From assembly GCA_938033975.1 (NCBI GenBank), contig CALHKJ010000319.1, forward strand, positions 1-7,276: DNA of 7,276 nucleotides, in the 5' to 3' direction. The translations under genes and the position numbers were made by a program. Shown here in pieces: positions 1 to 4,763 of the stretch. The notes beneath the pieces are model-generated. The model worked only from the letters and a program-made list of their open reading frames with translations. It did not search any database and had not been told where the DNA came from. How positions within the stretch are numbered: the stretch's first letter is position 1; the number at the start of each line of letters is the position of its first letter. The DNA comes from an uncultured Saprospiraceae bacterium. Lineage in GTDB: Bacteria > Bacteroidota > Bacteroidia > Chitinophagales > Saprospiraceae.

Positions 1-621
1 GATTGTTACATCTGTACCCTCTCTTCTAATCGCTGCCTTTCCAATTGGTACTAAGAATTCTTCTTCCGGCACTTCTCCTTTAAGTCCATAAAGTGATTCT
101 GATTCCATAAAGCATATTGGATCTTCATCTCTGATTGCAGACTTTAGCAAACCTTTAGCATCATGCGGATCTACGATTGAAATAACTTTAAGTCCAGGAC
201 AGTTCGCCATCCAAGATTCGAAAGTTTGTGAATGCTGCTGTGCTAATTGTCCTGCTGAACCTGAAGGACCTCTAAAAACAATTGGACATTTAAATTGACC
301 ACCACTTTGAGTCAAAGTTTTCGCGGCGTTATTTACAATTTGATCAAATGCAAGAATCGCAAAATTCCAAGTCATGAATTCAACAATAGGTTTCAAGCCA
401 TTCATGGCTGCTCCAACTCCAATACCAGCAAATCCTAATTCTGCAATCGGAGTATCGATAACTCGCTGTTCACCGAACTCATCTAACATGCCTTTACTTA
501 CCTTATAAGCTCCATTGTATTGAGCTACTTCCTCACCCATCAAGAAAACATTCTCATCTCTTCTCATTTCCTCAATCATTGCTTCTCTCAATGCGTCTCT
601 AAGTGTTATAATTCTTGACAT
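1..621 (-). CDS. pdhB: Pyruvate dehydrogenase E1 component, beta subunit (partial, C-terminus outside window)
   Basis: This is the thiamine-diphosphate-dependent E1 beta subunit of the pyruvate dehydrogenase complex, which with E1 alpha decarboxylates pyruvate and passes the acetyl group to the E2 lipoyl domain in the cytoplasm. The 207 codons in the window read without a stop from the ATG at 621 to the edge; the family is usually about 325 residues, so roughly 120 residues are missing. Visible family motifs are the N-terminal REAMIEEMRRDE (12-23), MGEEVAQYNGAYKVS (28-42), DTPIAELGFAGIGVGAA (56-72) with Glu61 at the position that activates the cofactor aminopyrimidine ring, FMTWNFA (82-88), and RGPSGSAGQLAQQHSQ (117-132) with the conserved His130. 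The start matches the usual N-terminus. The Mur ligase lies 63 bases upstream on the same strand, but a promoter in the gap suggests separate transcription. The related 2-oxoisovalerate dehydrogenase beta subunit is the main alternative; the motif wording favours PdhB. Confidence 0.93.
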   Translation of the reverse strand, partial: MSRIITLRDALREAMIEEMRRDENVFLMGEEVAQYNGAYKVSKGMLDEFGEQRVIDTPIAELGFAGIGVGAAMNGLKPIVEFMTWNFAILAFDQIVNNAAKTLTQSGGQFKCPIVFRGPSGSAGQLAQQHSQTFESWMANCPGLKVISIVDPHDAKGLLKSAIRDEDPICFMESESLYGLKGEVPEEEFLVPIGKAAIRREGTDVTI

Positions 622-643
622 ATTATTTTTATTTATTGCGGCG

Positions 644-673
644 CAAAGTTATAAAGTATTAGCTCTTTTTCAA
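644..673 (-). promoter_or_regulatory. Candidate Bacteroidota-type promoter for pdhB
   Basis: Read on the minus strand, TTG (671-673) is followed by a 19-base spacer and TAACTTTG (644-651), an exact match to the Bacteroidota -7 element TAnnTTTG at normal spacing. The element ends 22 bases upstream of the pdhB ATG at 621, which would give a short AT-rich leader without a Shine-Dalgarno sequence, as is usual in this phylum. The site lies wholly within the gap after the Mur ligase stop codon. Predicted from sequence pattern only. Confidence 0.6.
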
Positions 674-684
674 GCTCAAAGCTA

Positions 685-2016
685 TTATTTGCTAAAGATT
701 TCTCTCAATTTGACACCTCCAAGTTGACCTGATGACATAATCAATAGGATTCCTTCAAAATTTGAGCTTAGCTTTTTCACATATTCACCTAATTCCGATG
801 GATTTGTAAAAACTTGTAGATCTTCTAAGCCGAAACTCTCTTTGATGAAATCCATTTTCAAAGGAGCCATCTTTTTTATTTCCAAATTTTTAGGATTAAA
901 GAAGATGGCAGCTTGGTCTGCTCCTTGCAAGCTGTGCTTGTAATGTGGAAGAAATTTTTTATCCAAGCTGCTGTAGGTGTGAAGCTCTACAATAGTTGCT
1001 AGTTTTTCATTGGAGAAGTTTTCTACAAATGCGCTTACTGTTGCTTTTACTTTAGAAGGAGCATGAGCAAAATCCCAATATACTTTTTGACTTTTATTAC
1101 TTGCAATAAGTTGCTGTCTTTTGGAAGCTCCAGCAAAACTTTTTATTGCATCAAAGAATTGTGCTTCGGATAGACCAAGTTCTGCACAAATTTGATAAGC
1201 AGCATTTAGATTAGACATATTATGCTTACCAAAAATATTTACTGGATACTTTTTACCATTAAACAAAATATTGCCATCCTCATTTTTAAATGGATAATAA
1301 GTTTCAATACGGTTCTTAGAATTTGCCTTTAATTTGGCCAACTCTTTATCGAATGCATCCACAAAAACTTTATTTTTAGGTGGAATAGACTCCAACAATA
1401 ATTTGAATTGGTTTTTATAGTCCTTGAAAGTTTTGAATACATTGATATGATCCCAAGCAATGCCTGTAATAATACAATAATCAGGTTTGTAATGTAAGAA
1501 TTTGGGTTTCCTATCAATAGCACTTGATAAATACTCATCACCTTCAATGATCATAATTGGAGCATTACTGAGGCGAACCATATTTTCATAACCGTCTAAT
1601 TGTGCTCCCACTAAATAGTCATGGTCTATTTTATTTTCATGAAGACAATGCATAATCATGGAAGTGGTTGTCGTCTTGCCGTGACTACCAGCTACTACTA
1701 CCTTGATTTTTTCCTTCGCATATTCAGCTACATAACTTGGAAAACTATGAATCTTTAAACCCAATTCTTGAGCCTTTATCAATTCAGGATTATCTTGTTT
1801 GGCATGCATACCTAGTATAACTAAATCTAGATCTTGATTTATTTTGTCAGGAAACCAGCCAAATTCGGCCGGTAAAAGATCTTTTTTTGCCAGGCGAGTT
1901 TTTGCTGGATCATATATAATATCATCTGAACCAGTAACAAAATGACCATTTTGTTGTAGCGCGAGCGCCAAATTGTGCATTATTGAACCTCCAATTGATA
2001 TGAAGTGAATTTTCAT
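685..2016 (-). CDS. mpl: Mur ligase family protein, Mpl/MurC-like (probable peptidoglycan-recycling ligase)
   Basis: This is an ATP-dependent amide ligase of the Mur family. The best match in overall layout is Mpl, which joins recycled L-Ala-gamma-D-Glu-meso-DAP tripeptide to UDP-N-acetylmuramate in the cytoplasm. At 443 residues it is close to the usual Mpl length (about 450-460). The N-terminal Rossmann-like domain begins with a glycine motif (SIGGSIMHNLA, 7-17). The central ATPase domain has the P-loop AGSHGKTTTT (109-118), EGDEY (158-162), HYKP (175-178, compare HYRP in Mpl), WDHINVF (188-194), and GKHNMSNLNAA (263-273). The C-terminal domain has GASKRQQ (296-302), DFAHAP (315-320) and SSGQLGG (428-434). 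The KFLHYKP and DHxxVF wording favours Mpl over MurC, but the C-terminal domain differs from the enterobacterial enzyme (VELHTYSS at 343-350). I therefore trust the Mur ligase call more than the exact substrate. It is divergent from the lipoprotein gene, and I find no clear promoter for it in the 161-bp gap. Confidence 0.85.
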   Translation of the reverse strand: MKIHFISIGGSIMHNLALALQQNGHFVTGSDDIIYDPAKTRLAKKDLLPAEFGWFPDKINQDLDLVILGMHAKQDNPELIKAQELGLKIHSFPSYVAEYAKEKIKVVVAGSHGKTTTTSMIMHCLHENKIDHDYLVGAQLDGYENMVRLSNAPIMIIEGDEYLSSAIDRKPKFLHYKPDYCIITGIAWDHINVFKTFKDYKNQFKLLLESIPPKNKVFVDAFDKELAKLKANSKNRIETYYPFKNEDGNILFNGKKYPVNIFGKHNMSNLNAAYQICAELGLSEAQFFDAIKSFAGASKRQQLIASNKSQKVYWDFAHAPSKVKATVSAFVENFSNEKLATIVELHTYSSLDKKFLPHYKHSLQGADQAAIFFNPKNLEIKKMAPLKMDFIKESFGLEDLQVFTNPSELGEYVKKLSSNFEGILLIMSSGQLGGVKLREIFSK

Positions 2017-2115
2017 GAAACTTTTTGGGATGTGATATGGTTAGAAATAGCGTGCGTTTTGCAATTATGGATGATATACATTACAAAAATCACTAATTTT
2101 TCTTTCTGAGCGAAG

Positions 2116-2143
2116 TTTGGATTGATTTTATATACTAAATTTG
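2116..2143 (+). promoter_or_regulatory. Candidate promoter for the lipoprotein-ytxJ-mnmD cluster
   Basis: TTTG at 2116-2119 is followed by a 16-base spacer and TAAATTTG at 2136-2143, a perfect match to the Bacteroidota -7 element TAnnTTTG. The spacer is slightly short for the phylum (usually about 17-23 from TTG). The element lies 34 bases before the lipoprotein ATG at 2178. No comparable element precedes ytxJ or mnmD, so this one probably serves all three genes. The 2017-2177 gap also lies upstream of the divergent Mur ligase gene. Confidence 0.6.
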
Positions 2144-2177
2144 CGGACCCAAATCGTTAAAGAATAAATATAATACT

Positions 2178-2315
2178 ATGAAACAAACACTAATTAAAAA
2201 CCTAGCTAAGTTCTGTGCAGCTTTATTGATTGTTACAACTCTAGCATCTTGTGCAAAAAAATCAATTGGATGCCCAACAGATCTTAAAGCACCGAAAATC
2301 AGTATTCTTAAGTAA
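2178..2315 (+). CDS. Small lipoprotein of 45 residues, function unknown
   Basis: A short open frame of 45 codons has the full layout of a lipoprotein precursor: a charged start (MKQTLIKNLAK, 1-11), a hydrophobic stretch (12-24) and a lipobox L22-A23-S24-C25. After cleavage at Cys25 only 21 residues would remain, including Lys27-Lys28, Gly31-Cys32-Pro33 and a basic tail ending at Lys45. Many Bacteroidota genomes encode tiny lipoproteins with a GCP motif just after the lipid cysteine; that is recollection of the general pattern, not a database match. The ATG at 2178 lies 34 bases after a strong -7 promoter element, and the leader is AT-rich without a Shine-Dalgarno sequence. The stop codon is only 6 bases before, and in the same frame as, the start of the bacilliredoxin gene. 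No function can be read from the sequence. Confidence 0.75.
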   Translation: MKQTLIKNLAKFCAALLIVTTLASCAKKSIGCPTDLKAPKISILK

Positions 2316-2321
2316 TTCACT

Positions 2322-2672
2322 TTGAACTGGTATCCCCTCAAAACTGAACAAGAAGTTCAAGATATTTCTGAGAATATTTCTCAGCAAACTCCCTGCATTA
2401 TTTTTAAGCACAGCACTACTTGTAGTATAAGTGCGATTGCAAAACACAGAGTTAAAGATTATACTGACTCACAAAGCAACGGATTCAAATTGTATTATTT
2501 GGATCTTTTAGCATTTAGGTCAGTTTCAAATTTTATATCTGATTTTTTTGATATTAGACATGAATCTCCACAGGTCTTAATTATCAAAGATGGAAAGTGC
2601 ATTTATAATGAATCTCACTTATCTATTAATGCAGAAATTCTACAATCCCAATTAGAATTAATCAATGGATGA
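2322..2672 (+). CDS. ytxJ: Bacillithiol-system monothiol bacilliredoxin, YtxJ family (TTG start)
   Basis: This is a thioredoxin-fold protein of the YtxJ (DUF2847) family, proposed to remove bacillithiol from S-bacillithiolated protein cysteines in the cytoplasm. All 116 residues fit: FKHSTTCSIS (28-37) holds the single active-site cysteine Cys34 (TCS, no second CXXC cysteine); YYLDLLAFRSVSN (58-70) follows; and HESPQVLIIKDGKCIYNESH (80-99) contains the cis-proline Pro83 expected opposite the active site. Cys25 and Cys93 are extra cysteines. The start must be the TTG at 2322: an in-frame TAA lies two codons upstream, the protein contains no internal methionine, and family members begin MNW as here. 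The gene follows the lipoprotein by 6 bases and overlaps mnmD by 8, so all three are probably co-transcribed. The presence of YtxJ implies the host makes bacillithiol, which fits Bacteroidota; the biosynthesis genes are not in the window. Confidence 0.9.
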   Translation: MNWYPLKTEQEVQDISENISQQTPCIIFKHSTTCSISAIAKHRVKDYTDSQSNGFKLYYLDLLAFRSVSNFISDFFDIRHESPQVLIIKDGKCIYNESHLSINAEILQSQLELING

Positions 2673-3339
2673 TCGTTTAAGTATTTTAGATACAAGCGAT
2701 GGCTCCAATTCTATTTCAAGTGAAAAATACAAGGCAACTTATCATTCCATACATGGTGCCATAGAGGAGTCTATGCATGTATTCATTTCTGCTGGTCTTT
2801 ATTATAAGTTTTTACATGCCCATACTTCCGTAAAAATTTTTGAGATGGGATTTGGTACTGGCCTAAATGCATATCTAACATCCATATGCTCTCAGAAAAT
2901 CGGTCTTGAAGTGGAGTACCATAGTTTAGAACTACACCCTATCCCAGCAGAAATTTACCAGCAGCTTAATTTCCATTCGCAAATCCCAGATACAAATCAA
3001 TTAGACTTTTTAAAATTACATGAATCAAGATGGGAAGTTTTAAATGAAATCAATCCCACTTTTAAGCTGAAGAAAATAAAGGCTAATCTAGAAGAAATAG
3101 ATCTAGAGGGTGGCTATGATCTTATTTTTTATGATGCATTTGCACCAAGTAGTCAAGAGAGTTTATGGGAAGAACCAATACATAAAAAACTCTACGATGC
3201 ACTTTCTCAAAACGGTGCTTTAGTAACCTATTGCGCTCAAGGCAAATTCAAGAGAACTTTGAAGAAGTTAGGCTATAAACTTGACAAATTACCCGGACCA
3301 GGACGCAAACATGAAATGACTAGGGCTATAAAAGACTGA
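2665..3339 (+). CDS. mnmD: tRNA 5-methylaminomethyl-2-thiouridine methyltransferase, MnmD type
   Basis: This SAM-dependent methyltransferase is of the MnmD type (DUF752), equivalent to the N-terminal half of MnmC in enterobacteria. It performs the last methylation of the U34 wobble modification, converting nm5(s2)U to mnm5(s2)U after MnmE/MnmG and MnmA. At 224 residues it is a stand-alone MnmD without the FAD oxidase half. Visible motifs are DGS (12-14), YHSIHGA (26-32) with ESMHVF (35-40), the SAM-binding loop FEMGFGTGLNA (59-69), the acidic LELHP (88-92), the catalytic-region YDLIFYDAFAP (151-161), LVTYCAQG (186-193), and the C-terminal GPGRKHEMTRA (211-221). The ATG at 2665 gives the expected short N-terminus before DGS and overlaps the ytxJ stop, suggesting translational coupling. 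With no MnmC oxidase half in this protein, the substrate would be the nm5U made by MnmEG with ammonium. Confidence 0.92.
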   Translation: MDDRLSILDTSDGSNSISSEKYKATYHSIHGAIEESMHVFISAGLYYKFLHAHTSVKIFEMGFGTGLNAYLTSICSQKIGLEVEYHSLELHPIPAEIYQQLNFHSQIPDTNQLDFLKLHESRWEVLNEINPTFKLKKIKANLEEIDLEGGYDLIFYDAFAPSSQESLWEEPIHKKLYDALSQNGALVTYCAQGKFKRTLKKLGYKLDKLPGPGRKHEMTRAIKD

Positions 3340-3370
3340 AAACCAGGATTAGCCATATATTTCTCTCCAA

Positions 3371-3405
3371 TTTTGTCTGAATAGCTAATAAAATAGGTAT
3401 TTTCG
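3371..3405 (+). promoter_or_regulatory. Weak candidate promoter for the symporter gene
   Basis: TTTTG (3371-3375), a 22-base spacer and TATTTTCG (3398-3405) give a one-mismatch match to TAnnTTTG at the long end of the accepted spacing. The -7 element ends 28 bases before the ATG at 3434. The 94-bp gap after mnmD (3340-3433) supports an independent promoter here, but the sequence match is modest. Confidence 0.35.
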
Positions 3406-3433
3406 ATATTGGTCAACCACAAAACCTGAGAAT

Positions 3434-4750
3434 ATGAAAATGGCCCTTCATTGGCAGATACTTTTAGGCATGCTTGCTGGGGTAATCTTTGGCATTACCT
3501 ATGTTTATTTCAATTTTGATCCACAATTCGTTATAGATTGGATTAAACCTATTGGTACAATTTTTATTAATCTATTGAAGTTAATTGCAATTCCATTAAT
3601 CATTGCAAGCCTAATAAAAGGGGTTTCTGATTTACAAGATTTTTCAAAGTTCTCCCTGATAGGTGGTAGAACAATTCTAATCTACGTTGCAACAACTTTG
3701 ATAGCTGTTTCAATTGGTTTGGTTATCGTTAATTTGATTGATCCTGGAGAAAGAATTGCACCCGAAACTTTGGCCATGCTATCAGAAGAGTTTGCATCTG
3801 ATGCTACTGCAAAAATACAAGCTGCCGAAAATCAACAAAAAAGAGGGCCACTGTCTTTTATTGTGGATATGGTTCCTGATAATATTTTCGGAGCAGCATC
3901 CAATAATAGAAATATGTTGCAGGTCATTTTCTTCGTTATTCTCTTCGCCATTTCTTTGCTTCTAATTGATCCTAAAAAAGCTGCTCCTGTTAAAGACTTT
4001 TTCGATGGCTTAAATGATGTAGTATTGAAGATGGTAGACATGATAATGCTTATGGCTCCTTATGCTGTATTTGCACTTTTGGCTTCCTTGGTTGTTGAAA
4101 CTAAAAGTCCGGATTTGTTGGTTGCCTTGTTGTGGTATGGGCTAACTGTTGTACTTGGTCTATTTACCATGATTTTGTTTTACTTGGCTGTTATTAAGTT
4201 TTATGTTAAGAAATCTCCTCTTTGGTTTCTAAAAAATATATCCCCTGCCCAACTATTGGCCTTTTCAACGAGTTCTAGTGCAGCAACTCTACCAGTAACT
4301 ATGGAAAGAGTTGAAGAGCATTTGGGTGTTGAAAAAGAGGTATCTAGTTTTGTACTGCCAGTTGGAGCAACAATTAACATGGATGGGACAAGTTTGTATC
4401 AAGCTGTGGCAGCGATTTTTATCACTCAAGCGTTAAGTTTTCAGCTAGACTTTTCTGATCAATTAACTATAATCTTAACAGCTACCCTTGCCTCTATTGG
4501 TTCTGCAGCAGTTCCAGGAGCGGGTATGGTTATGTTGGTGATTGTTTTAGAAGCCTTAAATGTTCCTCAGGAAACTTTAACAGTAGGATTAGCACTTATT
4601 TTTGCCATTGATAGACCCTTAGACATGTGTCGAACCGTCATAAATGTAACTGGGGATGCTACGGTAGCAATGGTTGTAGGAAAGTCAGTTGACAAATTAC
4701 GAGAACCAAATCCTAAAAACTGGGATGATCATCTTGACAATGTAAGATGA
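3434..4750 (+). CDS. Dicarboxylate/amino acid:cation symporter (DAACS/SDF family, GltP/DctA-like)
   Basis: This inner-membrane secondary transporter belongs to the glutamate transporter fold (TC 2.A.23) and imports an acidic amino acid or C4-dicarboxylate with sodium or protons. It has 438 residues, the family's normal size, with hydrophobic segments along its length and one hydrophilic loop at about 104-139. Signature elements are all present: the serine-rich hairpin HP1 STSSSAATLP (278-287), the TM7 cation site NMDGT (315-319), the hairpin HP2 GSAAVPGAG (356-364), and the TM8 substrate helix DRPLDMCRTVINVTGD (393-408). By comparison with archaeal GltPh, Asp397, Arg400, Asn404 and Asp408 match D394, R397, N401 and D405. 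The kept Arg400 reads the substrate side-chain carboxylate and argues against a neutral amino acid carrier. The exact substrate and coupling ion cannot be told. A second ATG two codons in could also serve as start. A 9-bp hairpin covers the stop codon and the T9SS gene starts 13 bases later. Confidence 0.93.
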   Translation: MKMALHWQILLGMLAGVIFGITYVYFNFDPQFVIDWIKPIGTIFINLLKLIAIPLIIASLIKGVSDLQDFSKFSLIGGRTILIYVATTLIAVSIGLVIVNLIDPGERIAPETLAMLSEEFASDATAKIQAAENQQKRGPLSFIVDMVPDNIFGAASNNRNMLQVIFFVILFAISLLLIDPKKAAPVKDFFDGLNDVVLKMVDMIMLMAPYAVFALLASLVVETKSPDLLVALLWYGLTVVLGLFTMILFYLAVIKFYVKKSPLWFLKNISPAQLLAFSTSSSAATLPVTMERVEEHLGVEKEVSSFVLPVGATINMDGTSLYQAVAAIFITQALSFQLDFSDQLTIILTATLASIGSAAVPGAGMVMLVIVLEALNVPQETLTVGLALIFAIDRPLDMCRTVINVTGDATVAMVVGKSVDKLREPNPKNWDDHLDNVR

Positions 4751-4752
4751 TC
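4727..4752 (+). repeat. Perfect 9-bp inverted repeat spanning the symporter stop codon
   Basis: GATCATCTT (4727-4735) and AAGATGATC (4744-4752) are exact reverse complements with an 8-base loop; a G-T wobble pair could extend the stem by one. The right arm contains the symporter TGA (4748-4750), and the next gene starts at 4764. No T-run follows (the next bases are tgtaaccaaaa), so it is not a standard intrinsic terminator. It could be an mRNA processing or stability element, or a modest barrier between two co-transcribed genes. Confidence 0.55.
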
Positions 4753-4763
4753 TGTAACCAAAA

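Noticed and set aside
661..683. Terminator-like AGCT repeats between the Mur ligase and pdhB
   Set aside because: The pairing is only 6-7 bp with a wobble and no T-run in the direction of transcription.
2017..2110. Minus-strand promoter for the Mur ligase
   Set aside because: The best candidates have two or three mismatches to TAnnTTTG or wrong spacing to a TTG; none is better than background in AT-rich DNA.
2135..2447. Reverse-strand open frames of 61-68 codons across the lipoprotein and ytxJ
   Set aside because: They run antisense to two supported genes and the promoter and resemble no known protein.
3348..3389. ATTAGC/GCTAAT inverted repeat after mnmD as a terminator
   Set aside because: Only 6 bp, AT-rich, with a 30-base loop and no T-run; expected by chance.
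3738..4041. Short frames on both strands inside the symporter gene
   Set aside because: They are shadows of a complete, well-matched transporter frame.
4727..4760. Intrinsic terminator for the symporter gene
   Set aside because: The stem is real, but no T-run follows on the plus strand and the stem lies over the stop codon; kept as an inverted repeat only.
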